Origin: Flavobacterium salmonis
Lineage (GTDB): Bacteria; Bacteroidota; Bacteroidia; Flavobacteriales; Flavobacteriaceae
Length of the DNA stretch: 64,000 nucleotides
NCBI RefSeq assembly: GCF_903819435.1
Contig: NZ_CAIJDP010000088.1
Location: 145,261 to 209,260 of the forward strand
Direction: 5' to 3'
Made by a program: the position numbers and the translations under genes. Below, piece by piece: positions 24,953 through 33,041 of this stretch. Within the stretch, counting starts at the first letter, position 1. Every line of letters begins with the position of its first letter. Under the pieces are notes generated by a model. The model saw nothing but the letters and a program-made list of their open reading frames with translations, did no database searches and was not told the origin of the DNA.

Positions 24953-25495
24953 TTAAGCTGATTTACCTGCTTTTCTTCTTAATACTTCACCTACAAATTT
25001 AACACCTTTTCCTTTGTATGGCTCAGGCTTACGGAAACCTCTGATTTTCGCAGCAACCTGACCTAAAAGTTGTTTATCAAATGATGTTAATTTTACAATA
25101 GGGTTTTTACCTTTTTCAGATATTGTTTCTACCACTACTTCCGGAGCAACTTCTAAAACAATATTGTGAGAATATCCAAGAGCTAAATCTAATTTTTGAC
25201 CTTGGTTTGAAGCTCTGTAACCAACTCCAACTAATTCAAGTTCTTTTGTAAAACCTTCAGATACACCAACAATCATATTACTGATTAAAGATCTGTATAA
25301 TCCATGTTTTGCTCTTTGGTCTTTATGATCAGACGATCTTTCTACTAAAGCATGATCGCCTTCAACTGTTACAGTTACGTCCGAAAACTCCTGAGTTAGT
25401 TGACCTTTTTTTCCTTTTACTGTAATAATACCGTCTTTAACTTCTACAGTTACTCCAGCAGGGATTACAATTGGGCTTTTACCTATTCTTGACAT
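24953..25495 (-). CDS. rplF: 50S ribosomal protein L6
   Basis: L6, 180 residues, two tandem L6 folds near the factor-binding site. MSRIGKSPIVIPAGVTVEVKDG opens it; the C-terminal signature is AKIRGFRKPEPYKGKGVKF. 18 nt after rpsH. Confidence 0.97.
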   Translation of the reverse strand: MSRIGKSPIVIPAGVTVEVKDGIITVKGKKGQLTQEFSDVTVTVEGDHALVERSSDHKDQRAKHGLYRSLISNMIVGVSEGFTKELELVGVGYRASNQGQKLDLALGYSHNIVLEVAPEVVVETISEKGKNPIVKLTSFDKQLLGQVAAKIRGFRKPEPYKGKGVKFVGEVLRRKAGKSA

Positions 25496-25513
25496 CTTAT
25501 TTAGTCTTTAAAA

Positions 25514-25912
25514 TTAGTATACGTAACAAATTACTTCACCACCTACATTTAATTGCTTAGCTTGTTTTCCTGTCATCAAACCTTTTGATGTAGAAACAAT
25601 AGCAATCCCTAATCCGTTAAGGATTCTTGGTAATTTGGCAGCACCTGCGTATTTACGTAAACCAGGTTTACTAATTCTTTGGATATCTTTAATTACAGGC
25701 TCTTTAGTATCTTTATCATACTTTAAAGCAATTTTGATTGAACCCTGAACAGTGTTGTCCTCAAATTTGTAACTTAAGATATAACCTTGATCAAATAAGA
25801 TCTTAGTTATTTCTTTTTTTAGATTAGAAGCTGGAATTTCTACAACTTTGTGGTTTGCAGCCACAGCGTTACGAACTCTAGTCAAATAATCTGCAATAGG
25901 ATCTGTATACAT
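25514..25912 (-). CDS. rpsH: 30S ribosomal protein S8
   Basis: S8, 132 residues, binds helix 21 of 16S rRNA and in E. coli represses the spc operon by binding its mRNA. MYTDPIADYLTRVRNAVAAN starts the protein; the C-terminal SKGLMTGKQAKQLNVGGEVICYVY is diagnostic. The gap to rpsN upstream is 105 nt, the largest inside the spc block. It contains a full promoter (25994-26024) and a stable hairpin (25933-25962) in the predicted leader, so expression from rpsH onward may be set separately. Confidence 0.97.
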   Translation of the reverse strand: MYTDPIADYLTRVRNAVAANHKVVEIPASNLKKEITKILFDQGYILSYKFEDNTVQGSIKIALKYDKDTKEPVIKDIQRISKPGLRKYAGAAKLPRILNGLGIAIVSTSKGLMTGKQAKQLNVGGEVICYVY

Positions 25913-25932
25913 ATGTATTTGATTGCGATTAT

Positions 25933-25962
25933 GGTTTTCGGGAGATACTCATCTCCCGAACC
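25933..25962 (-). promoter_or_regulatory. leader hairpin upstream of rpsH
   Basis: TTCGGGAGAT (25937-25946) pairs perfectly with ATCTCCCGAA (25951-25960) around a 4-nt loop, and outer GGTT/AACC can add pairs past a 2-nt bulge. No T tract follows on either strand, so it is not a typical terminator. It lies between the internal promoter and the rpsH ATG, about 20 nt before the start. A role in mRNA stability or ribosomal-protein feedback is possible but not shown. Confidence 0.6.
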
Positions 25963-25993
25963 TTTAATCAATTAAAATTATTTTTTTGGTTTG

Positions 25994-26024
25994 CAAAAGT
26001 ACAAACTAATTATGAGATTACCAA
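25994..26024 (-). promoter_or_regulatory. internal promoter of the spc block, before rpsH
   Basis: TTG (26024-26022, inside the last codons of rpsN), exactly 20 nt, TACTTTTG (26001-25994) on the minus strand. The predicted start near 25990 gives a leader of about 77 nt containing the hairpin at 25933-25962. Confidence 0.6.
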
Positions 26025-26287
26025 GATGCTTTTTTTACACCTGGAATTAATCCATTATTAGCCATTTCACGGAAAGTTACACGTGAAATACCGAATTGAC
26101 GGATATAACCTCTTGGTCTGCCTGTTAATTTACAACGATTATGCAAACGAACTGGTGAAGCATTTTTAGGTAATTTTTGTAAGCCTTCATAATCTCCAGC
26201 TTTCAATAAAGCTTTTCTTTTTTCAGCGTACTTAGCTACCGTTTTTTCTCTTTTCACCTCACGGGCTTTCATTGATTCTTTAGCCAT
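26018..26287 (-). CDS. rpsN: 30S ribosomal protein S14, zinc-free form
   Basis: S14, 89 residues: the long form without the CxxC zinc ligands; the only Cys is in RLHNRCKLTGRPRGYIRQFG. MAKESMKAREVKREKTVAKY is the N-terminus of the long type. 3 nt after rplE. Its last codons overlap the -33 part of the rpsH promoter. Confidence 0.96.
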   Translation of the reverse strand: MAKESMKAREVKREKTVAKYAEKRKALLKAGDYEGLQKLPKNASPVRLHNRCKLTGRPRGYIRQFGISRVTFREMANNGLIPGVKKASW

Positions 26288-26290
26288 GTC

Positions 26291-26842
26291 TTAATTCTTT
26301 TTAAAAGGTAATCCTAATTCAGCCAATAATGACTTTGCCTCTTTGTCTGTTTTTGCAGTAGTAACAAAAGTAATATCCATTCCTGAAATTTTGTTTACTT
26401 TGTCAATATCAATTTCTGGGAAAATGATTTGCTCTAAAACTCCAAGATTGTAATTGCCTCTTCCGTCAAATCCTGTAGCTTTGATACCACTAAAATCTCT
26501 AACGCGTGGTAAAGCAGAAGTAATAAGTCTATCTAAAAACTCATACATTCTCTCACCACGTAAAGTAACTTTTGCTCCAATAGGCATCCCTTTTCTCAAT
26601 TTAAAAGACGCAACGTCTTTCTTTGAAATTGTAGATACTGCTTTTTGTCCAGTGATCTTTGTTAACTCATCAACCGCATAGTCAATAAGTTTTTTATCAG
26701 ATACAGCTGCACCAACTCCACGGCTCAAAACGATTTTTTCAAGTTTTGGAACTTGCATCACGTTTGTATATCCGAATTCCTCTTTAAGAGCAGAGATTAC
26801 TCTACTCTTATATTCTTCTTTTAGTCTAGGTGTATATGCCAT
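26291..26842 (-). CDS. rplE: 50S ribosomal protein L5
   Basis: L5, 183 residues, 5S rRNA binder that contacts the P-site tRNA. VMQVPKLEKIVLSRGVGAAV and GFDGRGNYNLGVLEQIIFPEI are diagnostic. 2 nt after rplX. Confidence 0.97.
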   Translation of the reverse strand: MAYTPRLKEEYKSRVISALKEEFGYTNVMQVPKLEKIVLSRGVGAAVSDKKLIDYAVDELTKITGQKAVSTISKKDVASFKLRKGMPIGAKVTLRGERMYEFLDRLITSALPRVRDFSGIKATGFDGRGNYNLGVLEQIIFPEIDIDKVNKISGMDITFVTTAKTDKEAKSLLAELGLPFKKN

Positions 26843-26844
26843 TA

Positions 26845-27159
26845 CTATAGTACTTGATTAGATTTTTTTGAAAATCTTACTTTCTTATCTCCTTCTACTC
26901 TAATACCAACTCTAGTTGTTTCCTTAGTTTTAGGATCAATTAGTGAAATGTTAGATATTTGTATAGAAGCTTCTTTCTTAACGATACCACCTTGAGGGTT
27001 TTTAGCACTTGGTTTTGTATGTTTCGAAACCATGTTTACACCTTCAACTATCGCTTTATTTTTCTCACGGTAAACACGTAAAACTTTACCTTCAGCACCT
27101 TTATGGTCTCCAGCAATAACTCTTACGATATCTCCTGATTTTATTTTTAGCTTTATCAT
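26845..27159 (-). CDS. rplX: 50S ribosomal protein L24
   Basis: L24, 104 residues, an early assembly initiator with a KOW motif (KIKSGDIVRVIAGDHKGAEG). NPQGGIVKKEASIQISNI is typical. 11 nt after rplN. Confidence 0.96.
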   Translation of the reverse strand: MIKLKIKSGDIVRVIAGDHKGAEGKVLRVYREKNKAIVEGVNMVSKHTKPSAKNPQGGIVKKEASIQISNISLIDPKTKETTRVGIRVEGDKKVRFSKKSNQVL

Positions 27160-27170
27160 CTTAAAACGAA

Positions 27171-27539
27171 TTAAAGCACTTCTGGTGCTAATGATACAAT
27201 TTTCATGAATTGTTTTTCACGAAGTTCTCTTGCTACCGGACCAAAAACACGTGTTCCTCTCATTTCCCCTGCAGCGTTCAAAAGAACACAAGCATTATCA
27301 TCGAAACGGATATAAGAACCATCAGCTCTTCTCACTTCTTTTTTGGTACGTACAACAACTGCAGTTGAAACAGCTCCTTTTTTAACGTTACCGTTAGGAG
27401 TTGCATCTTTAATAGATACTACAATCTTGTCACCAACAGAGGCATACCTTCTTTTGGTACCTCCTAAAACACGGATAGTTAAAACTTCTTTTGCTCCCGT
27501 GTTATCTGCTACTTTTAGTCTTGATTCCTGTTGTACCAT
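27171..27539 (-). CDS. rplN: 50S ribosomal protein L14
   Basis: L14, 122 residues, at the subunit interface. MVQQESRLKVADNTGAKEVL and GTRVFGPVARELREKQFMKI are diagnostic. 2 nt after rpsQ. Confidence 0.97.
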   Translation of the reverse strand: MVQQESRLKVADNTGAKEVLTIRVLGGTKRRYASVGDKIVVSIKDATPNGNVKKGAVSTAVVVRTKKEVRRADGSYIRFDDNACVLLNAAGEMRGTRVFGPVARELREKQFMKIVSLAPEVL

Positions 27540-27541
27540 AA

Positions 27542-27802
27542 TTATTTAGCTCTTTCTAAGATTTCAACTAATCTCCAACATTTTGTTTTACTTAAAGGAC
27601 GCGTTTCGCTAATTCTTACAGTATCTCCAATGTTACAGTCGTTTGTTTCGTCGTGTGCAACGTATTTCTTTGTTTTCAACACGAACTTACCGTATAATGG
27701 GTGTTTTACTTTTCTTACTTCAGCAATAACAATAGATTTATCCATTTTATTTGAAGTAACAACACCTATTCTTTCTTTTCTTAAATTTCTTTTTTCTTCC
27801 AT
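27542..27802 (-). CDS. rpsQ: 30S ribosomal protein S17
   Basis: S17, 86 residues, OB fold. RKERIGVVTSNKMDKSIVIA and VRISETRPLSKTKCWRLVEIL are diagnostic. 17 nt after rpmC. Confidence 0.96.
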   Translation of the reverse strand: MEEKRNLRKERIGVVTSNKMDKSIVIAEVRKVKHPLYGKFVLKTKKYVAHDETNDCNIGDTVRISETRPLSKTKCWRLVEILERAK

Positions 27803-27819
27803 CTTTCAGCAGAATACAA

Positions 27820-28011
27820 TTATTGTAACTCTCTTTTAGTTAGCTCTGTAGCCAATCTTGCAACTGTTCTTCTTACACTTCTGATTTGAAGTGGGTTCTC
27901 AATTGGAGAAATAGCGTGGGCCATTTTTAGGTCAGCATATATCTTCTTAGTTTGACTAAGTTTTTCTTGCAACTCCGCTGCAGAAAGATCTTTTATTTCT
28001 GATTGTTTCAT
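27820..28011 (-). CDS. rpmC: 50S ribosomal protein L29
   Basis: L29, 63 residues, beside the exit tunnel. The start is the ATG at 28011 (MKQSEIKDLSAAELQEKLSQ); an upstream in-frame start at 28047 would overlap the end of rplP and add residues not found in L29. The C-terminal half NPLQIRSVRRTVARLATELT is diagnostic. Confidence 0.95.
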   Translation of the reverse strand: MKQSEIKDLSAAELQEKLSQTKKIYADLKMAHAISPIENPLQIRSVRRTVARLATELTKRELQ

Positions 28012-28024
28012 AATATAATATAAA

Positions 28025-28450
28025 TTATGCTTCGAAATCTCTAGCAACGACGAACTTAGTTTTTACTGGAAGCTTTTGAGCTGCAAGACGTAACGCCTCT
28101 TTTGCAACTGACAAAGGAACTCCTCCAACTTCAAACATAATTCTTCCGGGTTTAACAACGGCAGCCCAATATTCAACGGCACCTTTACCTTTACCCATAC
28201 GTACCTCAAGAGGTTTCTTAGTAATTGGTTTGTCTGGAAATATTTTGATCCATAATTGTCCTTCTCTCTTCATGAAACGAGTTGCAGCAATACGTGCAGC
28301 TTCGATTTGACGAGACGTTAAGAACATTCCATCTTCATGTACAGATTTAATACCAAACATTCCATTAGAAAGTTCATGCCCTCTTTGAGAGTTACCTTTC
28401 ATTTTACCTTTCTGTACCTTACGGTATTTTGTTCTTTTAGGCTGTAACAT
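28025..28450 (-). CDS. rplP: 50S ribosomal protein L16
   Basis: L16, 141 residues, near the A site. MLQPKRTKYRKVQKGKMKGN and the segment EVRMGKGKGAVEYWAAVVKPG are diagnostic. 19 nt after rpsC. Confidence 0.97.
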   Translation of the reverse strand: MLQPKRTKYRKVQKGKMKGNSQRGHELSNGMFGIKSVHEDGMFLTSRQIEAARIAATRFMKREGQLWIKIFPDKPITKKPLEVRMGKGKGAVEYWAAVVKPGRIMFEVGGVPLSVAKEALRLAAQKLPVKTKFVVARDFEA

Positions 28451-28469
28451 TTTTCTTTAGTTTAAAAAT

Positions 28470-29231
28470 TTACTTTCTTTTACGAGCGTCTGGTTTTCCA
28501 CCTTTATTAAAAGGTTTTCTGTCTCCTCTCGGAGAATCACCACCTTTACCACCACCAGTTCCGGATTGTTTTTTATCCATTCCTGCAAGTGGGGAAAGAT
28601 CTCTCTTTCCATAAACTTCACCTTTCATGATCCATACTTTGATACCCATTCTACCGTAAGTAGTGTGAGCTTCAGCCAAAGCATAATCAATATCAGCTCT
28701 GAAAGTTGATAGAGGAATTCTACCTTCTTTGAAACCTTCTGAACGCGCCATCTCTGCACCATTCAAACGACCAGAAATCAAAACCTTGATACCTTCAGCG
28801 TTCATACGCATAGAAGCAGCAATAGCCATTTTGATTGCACGTCTGTAAGAAATACGGCTTTCGATTTGACGAGCGATGCTTGTCGCCACAAGATAAGCAT
28901 CTAACTCAGGTCTTTTAATTTCAAAGATGTTGATTTGAACCTCTTTGTCAGTAACTTTCTTAAGTTCTTCTTTCAACTTGTCTACCTCTTGTCCGCCTTT
29001 TCCGATAATGATACCAGGTCTTGCAGTAGTGATAGTAACGGTTACAAGTTTCAAAGTTCTCTCGATGATTACTTTAGATACACTAGCTTTTGATAAACGA
29101 GCGTGGATATACTTTCTGATTTTGTGATCTTCGGCAAGTTTATCACCGTAATCATTTCCACCATACCAGTTTGAGTCCCACCCTCTGATGATACCAAGTC
29201 TATTTCCAATTGGATTTGTCTTTTGTCCCAT
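28470..29231 (-). CDS. rpsC: 30S ribosomal protein S3
   Basis: S3, 253 residues, at the mRNA entry channel. MGQKTNPIGNRLGIIRGWDS opens it, and the KH domain GXXG loop is in IIIGKGGQEVDKL. The C-terminal tail is Lys/Gly rich (GGGKGGDSPRGDRKPFNKGG), longer than in E. coli (233 residues). 5 nt after rplV. Confidence 0.97.
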   Translation of the reverse strand: MGQKTNPIGNRLGIIRGWDSNWYGGNDYGDKLAEDHKIRKYIHARLSKASVSKVIIERTLKLVTVTITTARPGIIIGKGGQEVDKLKEELKKVTDKEVQINIFEIKRPELDAYLVATSIARQIESRISYRRAIKMAIAASMRMNAEGIKVLISGRLNGAEMARSEGFKEGRIPLSTFRADIDYALAEAHTTYGRMGIKVWIMKGEVYGKRDLSPLAGMDKKQSGTGGGKGGDSPRGDRKPFNKGGKPDARKRK

Positions 29232-29236
29232 GCTGC

Positions 29237-29650
29237 TTAAGAATTGCTTTGTGTGTTATTGATAGCTCCAAGCACGATTGTTACGTGGTTAGAACGTTTT
29301 CTTATTCTGTGTGCACGACCTTGTGGAGCTGGACGAAGTCTTTTTAACATCATTCCACCATCTACCCTGATCTCTTTAACAAATAATCCAGCTTCTTCTA
29401 AATTACCTTCACTATTTTTTTGCTCCCAGTTGTTGATTGCAGATAATAATAGTTTCTCTAATTTTCTCGAAGCCTCTTTAGAACTGAATCTTAAGATGTT
29501 AAGTGCTCTTTCTACCTTCTGACCTCTTACCAAGTCCGCTACTAAGCGCATTTTTCTAGGTGAAGTAGGGCAGTTATTCAATTTTGCGAAAGCAATAGAC
29601 TTATTAGCCTCTTTTCTCGCATCTGCTGTTTCTCTTTTACGAACTCCCAT
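29237..29650 (-). CDS. rplV: 50S ribosomal protein L22
   Basis: L22, 137 residues, lines the exit tunnel. The segment LNNCPTSPRKMRLVADLVRG and the tunnel-hairpin region MLKRLRPAPQGRAHRIRKRS are diagnostic. An N-terminal extension of about 20 charged residues precedes the core. 6 nt after rpsS. Confidence 0.96.
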   Translation of the reverse strand: MGVRKRETADARKEANKSIAFAKLNNCPTSPRKMRLVADLVRGQKVERALNILRFSSKEASRKLEKLLLSAINNWEQKNSEGNLEEAGLFVKEIRVDGGMMLKRLRPAPQGRAHRIRKRSNHVTIVLGAINNTQSNS

Positions 29651-29656
29651 TGCTTC

Positions 29657-29935
29657 TTATTTTTTACCTTTATTTTTTGCTCCAGCATGACCTCTAAAAG
29701 ATCTAGTTGGTGAAAACTCTCCTAATTTGTGACCTACCATGTTTTCTGTTACGTAAACTGGTACAAATTGACGACCGTTATGAACTGCGATAGTCTGTCC
29801 AACGAAATCCGGAGTAATCATAGAAGCTCTAGACCAAGTCTTTACTACACTATTTTTACCACTTTCTACGTTTTCCTGAACTTTCTTGTCTAACTTATAA
29901 TGAACGAAAGGTCCTTTTTTTAATGAACGTGCCAT
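29657..29935 (-). CDS. rpsS: 30S ribosomal protein S19
   Basis: S19, 92 residues, in the 30S head. MARSLKKGPFVHYKLDKKV and VGHKLGEFSPTRSFRGHAG are diagnostic. 6 nt after rplB. Confidence 0.97.
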   Translation of the reverse strand: MARSLKKGPFVHYKLDKKVQENVESGKNSVVKTWSRASMITPDFVGQTIAVHNGRQFVPVYVTENMVGHKLGEFSPTRSFRGHAGAKNKGKK

Positions 29936-29941
29936 ATCTTA

Positions 29942-30766
29942 TTATTTCTTTCTACGTTCTACGATATACTTGTTACTCGGGTTTTTCTTAGAACGAGTTC
30001 TATAACCTTTTGCTGGTATTCCATTTCTTGAACGTGGATGTCCACCAGAAGAACGTCCTTCTCCACCACCCATCGGGTGATCAACAGGGTTCATTGCAAC
30101 AGGTCTTGTTCTAGGTCTTCTTCCTAACCATCTTGTTCTACCAGCTTTTCCTGATACAACTAATTGGTGGTCTGAATTAGAAACAGCTCCAATTGTAGCC
30201 GAACAAGTTAACAAGATCAATCTTGTTTCACCAGATGGCATTTTAATTGTAGCATATTTTCCGTCTCTTGCCATTAACTGAGCAAATGTACCAGCTGAAC
30301 GAGCGATTACCGCTCCCTGACCTGGACGTAACTCAATACAAGAGATTACAGTTCCTAAAGGAATTCTGCTTAAAGGTAATGTATTACCAATTTCAGGTTG
30401 AGATTCAGGGCCAGAAACTAATTTCTGACCAACTTTCAATCCGTTTTGTGCAATTACATAAGTTTTCTCACCATCAGCATAAGCTAATAAAGCGATAAAT
30501 GCAGTACGATTTGGATCATATTCGATTGATTTCACTGTAGCCGGAATTCCTTCTTTTGTACGTTTGAAATCAATAATACGATATCTCTGCTTGTGACCAC
30601 CACCCGTATAACGCATGGTCATCTTTCCTTGACTATTTCTACCTCCAGAGTTTTTTATCGGCGCTATCAAAGAGCGTTCCGGCTTATCAGTTGTAATGGC
30701 GTCATAACCATTCACAACTCTAAATCGCTGACCTGGGGTAATAGGTTTTAATTTTCTTACTGACAT
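29942..30766 (-). CDS. rplB: 50S ribosomal protein L2
   Basis: L2, 274 residues, needed for peptidyl transferase activity and subunit joining. The C-terminal signature RPVAMNPVDHPMGGGEGRS includes the conserved His of the active region; RNSQGKMTMRYTGGGHKQRY lies in the N-terminal part. 9 nt after rplW. Confidence 0.98.
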   Translation of the reverse strand: MSVRKLKPITPGQRFRVVNGYDAITTDKPERSLIAPIKNSGGRNSQGKMTMRYTGGGHKQRYRIIDFKRTKEGIPATVKSIEYDPNRTAFIALLAYADGEKTYVIAQNGLKVGQKLVSGPESQPEIGNTLPLSRIPLGTVISCIELRPGQGAVIARSAGTFAQLMARDGKYATIKMPSGETRLILLTCSATIGAVSNSDHQLVVSGKAGRTRWLGRRPRTRPVAMNPVDHPMGGGEGRSSGGHPRSRNGIPAKGYRTRSKKNPSNKYIVERRKK

Positions 30767-30775
30767 TTTTCTATC

Positions 30776-31066
30776 TTAGATATTGTTGTAAAAATCAATT
30801 GTTTCTCCTTCTTGTACTTGAACAATTGCTTTTTTAATTGCATTTGTCTTTCCACTGATTAAACCACTTTTAGTGTATTTTGTAGTTCTGTCCGGTCTTA
30901 CGTTCATCGTGTTAACTGAAACGATAGTTACTCCATAAGCAGCTTCAACAGCTTTCTTAATTTGAACTTTGTTTGCTTTTTTATCAACAACGAATCCGAA
31001 GCGATTTAAAACTTCACTTTCTTTGGTTACTTTTTCCGTTACTATAGGTCTGATAATGATGCTCAT
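30776..31066 (-). CDS. rplW: 50S ribosomal protein L23
   Basis: L23, 96 residues, docking site at the tunnel exit for trigger factor and SRP. IIRPIVTEKVTKESEVLNRF and VDKKANKVQIKKAVEAAYGV are diagnostic. 7 nt after rplD. Confidence 0.96.
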   Translation of the reverse strand: MSIIIRPIVTEKVTKESEVLNRFGFVVDKKANKVQIKKAVEAAYGVTIVSVNTMNVRPDRTTKYTKSGLISGKTNAIKKAIVQVQEGETIDFYNNI

Positions 31067-31073
31067 ATTCCTA

Positions 31074-31703
31074 TTATTTACTTAAATTTTCTTCAATTAA
31101 CTCTAAAGAACCTTCTAAAAGCACTAAATTATTAGCGTTTAATATTGCGTAAGTGCTTAATTCAGAGCTAGTTACGACGTTTGAAGCCTTTAAATTACGT
31201 GACGACAAATATACATTTTTATTCGACTCACCCAATACAAATAGAGATTTTTTATTTTCTAACCCTAAAGCTTTCAAAACGTTAATGAAATTTTTAGTGT
31301 TTGGCGCCTCAAAATTAAAGTCTTCAAGAACGATAACATTTGACTCTTTTGCCTTGATAGAGAAAGCAGATTTTCTCGCCAATCTTTTCAAGCCTTTATT
31401 CAATTTAAATGAATAACTTCTTGGTCTTGGCCCAAAAATTGTTCCACCACCTTTAAACAATGGATTCTTGATACTTCCCGCACGAGCTGTACCAGTTCCT
31501 TTTTGTTTTTTAATCTTACGTGTACTTCCTGTCACTTCAGCTCTTTCTTTAGCTTTGTGAGTTCCTTGTCTTTGATTAGCAAGATATTGCTTAACATCAA
31601 GGTATACAGCGTGATTGTTTGGTTCAATTGCGAATACTGAATCAGAAAGTTGAACTTTTCTTCCAGTATCTTTTCCGTTGAAATCTAATACTTTTACTTC
31701 CAT
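31074..31703 (-). CDS. rplD: 50S ribosomal protein L4
   Basis: L4, 209 residues, with the tunnel-reaching loop (KKQKGTGTARAGSIKNPLFK, GGGTIFGPRPRSYSF). In E. coli L4 autoregulates the S10 operon; no such leader structure is evident here. Its ATG overlaps the rplC stop codon by one nucleotide (TAATG), indicating translational coupling. Confidence 0.97.
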   Translation of the reverse strand: MEVKVLDFNGKDTGRKVQLSDSVFAIEPNNHAVYLDVKQYLANQRQGTHKAKERAEVTGSTRKIKKQKGTGTARAGSIKNPLFKGGGTIFGPRPRSYSFKLNKGLKRLARKSAFSIKAKESNVIVLEDFNFEAPNTKNFINVLKALGLENKKSLFVLGESNKNVYLSSRNLKASNVVTSSELSTYAILNANNLVLLEGSLELIEENLSK

Positions 31704-32320
31704 TACTTCTGAATGATTACATAAGAGTTTTTATGTCCAGGAACACATCCTTTAATAACAAGTAGGTTCTTTTCAGCAACTACTTTTAAAACTCTAAGGT
31801 TTTGAACTTTTACATTGTCTCCTCCCATTCTTCCAGCCATACGCATTCCTTTGAACACCCTGGATGGATAAGAAGAAGCTCCCACAGAACCTGGCGCTCT
31901 TAAACGGTTGTGTTGACCGTGAGTTGCTTGTCCAACACCACCAAATCCGTGACGTTTAACAACCCCTTGAAAACCTTTACCTTTAGATACACCTTGTACA
32001 TCTACAAATTCTCCTTCAGCAAAAATAGAAACATCAATAAGATCTCCTAATTTTTGTTCAGTTGCAAAATCTTGAAATTCAACGACTTTTTTCTTAGCAA
32101 CAGTTCCAGCTTTTTTAAAGTGACCTAAAGCCGCTTTAGTGGAATGTTTCTCGTTTTTGTCATCGAAACCAAGTTGCAACGCTTCGTACCCGTCAATACC
32201 TTTGGTTCTGACTTGGGTAACAACACACGGCCCAGCCTCGATTACTGTACAAGGAATGTTTTTCCCGTTTTCGTCGAAAATACTAGTCATGCCGATTTTT
32301 TTACCAATTAACCCAGACAT
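31703..32320 (-). CDS. rplC: 50S ribosomal protein L3
   Basis: L3, 205 residues, an early assembly protein. MSGLIGKKIGMTSIFDENGK and the segment GFQGVVKRHGFGGVGQATHG (site of glutamine methylation in other bacteria) are diagnostic. In this genome it is the first gene of its transcription unit, with a promoter at 32390-32421 and a leader of about 65 nt. rpsJ, the usual first gene of the S10 operon, lies 404 nt upstream behind a terminator. Confidence 0.97.
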   Translation of the reverse strand: MSGLIGKKIGMTSIFDENGKNIPCTVIEAGPCVVTQVRTKGIDGYEALQLGFDDKNEKHSTKAALGHFKKAGTVAKKKVVEFQDFATEQKLGDLIDVSIFAEGEFVDVQGVSKGKGFQGVVKRHGFGGVGQATHGQHNRLRAPGSVGASSYPSRVFKGMRMAGRMGGDNVKVQNLRVLKVVAEKNLLVIKGCVPGHKNSYVIIQK

Positions 32321-32389
32321 AAATATTAATTATTAATTACTAAAATTCCCTTCAATTTGAAAATTACCGAAATTTCCAAACAGGGAGTG

Positions 32390-32421
32390 CAAAAGTATAC
32401 ATTAAAATTGAATATACCAAA
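32390..32421 (-). promoter_or_regulatory. promoter of the rplC-led ribosomal operon
   Basis: TTTG (32421-32418), exactly 20 nt, TACTTTTG (32397-32390) on the minus strand, one of the strongest consensus matches in the window. Predicted start near 32386. Confidence 0.7.
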
Positions 32422-32671
32422 CAGTTACAAAAATTAAATAGCTCATAATCAAAATCAAAGCTTAATTCCTTCCCCATCCAATATTTTATTTCTTGAGAAA
32501 ATCAAATTTCACCTTTTTAACATGCAATTTTATTTAGCTTAACGATCACTTAATCCTAACAAGAAAAAACATCCGCAATAGCCTAAACAAAAGACATTTC
32601 AGGAAAAACGAAAATAATTTACTCAAACAAATATCTTACAAAAAATACTCCTCAAAACTTTTTATCACAAA
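32422..32671. other. AT-rich gap between the rpsJ terminator and the rplC promoter
   Basis: About 250 nt without a supportable gene, RNA or repeat. Composition is A/T rich on both strands, with no open frame of useful length and no strong hairpin. It may hold upstream promoter (UP-like A-tract) sequence for the rplC operon, but nothing specific can be shown. Confidence 0.5.
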
Positions 32672-32702
32672 AAAAAGCGAGACATTTCTGCCTCGCTTTT
32701 AT
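32670..32702 (-). terminator. intrinsic terminator after rpsJ
   Basis: AAAGCGAG pairs with CTCGCTTT around a 10-nt loop, followed on the minus strand by an eight-T run. It lies 23 nt after the rpsJ stop codon and separates the str-type unit (rpsL-rpsG-fusA-rpsJ) from the rplC-led operon. Confidence 0.9.
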
Positions 32703-32724
32703 ATGTAAAATATAATAAAAAAAA

Positions 32725-33030
32725 TTATACTTTTATTTCTACTTCTACTCCACTTGGTAATTCAAGTTTCATTAAAGCATCAATAGTTTTAGATGAAGAT
32801 GAATAAATATCAATCAATCTCTTGTATGACATTACTTCAAATTGCTCTCTCGCTTTTTTGTTAACGTGCGGAGAACGAAGAACAGTGAAAAGTTTTTTGT
32901 GAGTTGGTAACGGAATTGGACCTGTTACAACTGCTCCAGTAGTTTTTACTGTCTTTACGATCTTTTCAGCAGACTTGTCTACCAACATGTGATCGTAAGA
33001 TTTTAGTTTTATTCTGATTTTTTGACTCAT
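32725..33030 (-). CDS. rpsJ: 30S ribosomal protein S10
   Basis: S10, 101 residues, in the 30S head; also NusE, the partner of NusG in transcription-translation coupling and antitermination. MSQKIRIKLKSYDHMLVDKSAEK and the VTGPIPLPTHKKLFTVLRSPH segment are diagnostic. It lies 11 nt after fusA and is the last gene of the str-type unit rather than the first of the S10 operon; tuf is absent from this position. Confidence 0.97.
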   Translation of the reverse strand: MSQKIRIKLKSYDHMLVDKSAEKIVKTVKTTGAVVTGPIPLPTHKKLFTVLRSPHVNKKAREQFEVMSYKRLIDIYSSSSKTIDALMKLELPSGVEVEIKV

Positions 33031-33041
33031 TTTCTTTAGAA

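Noticed and set aside
25933..25962. Hairpin before rpsH considered as an intrinsic terminator
   Set aside because: No T run follows on either strand, and ending transcription here would cut rpsH and everything downstream from the rplC promoter.
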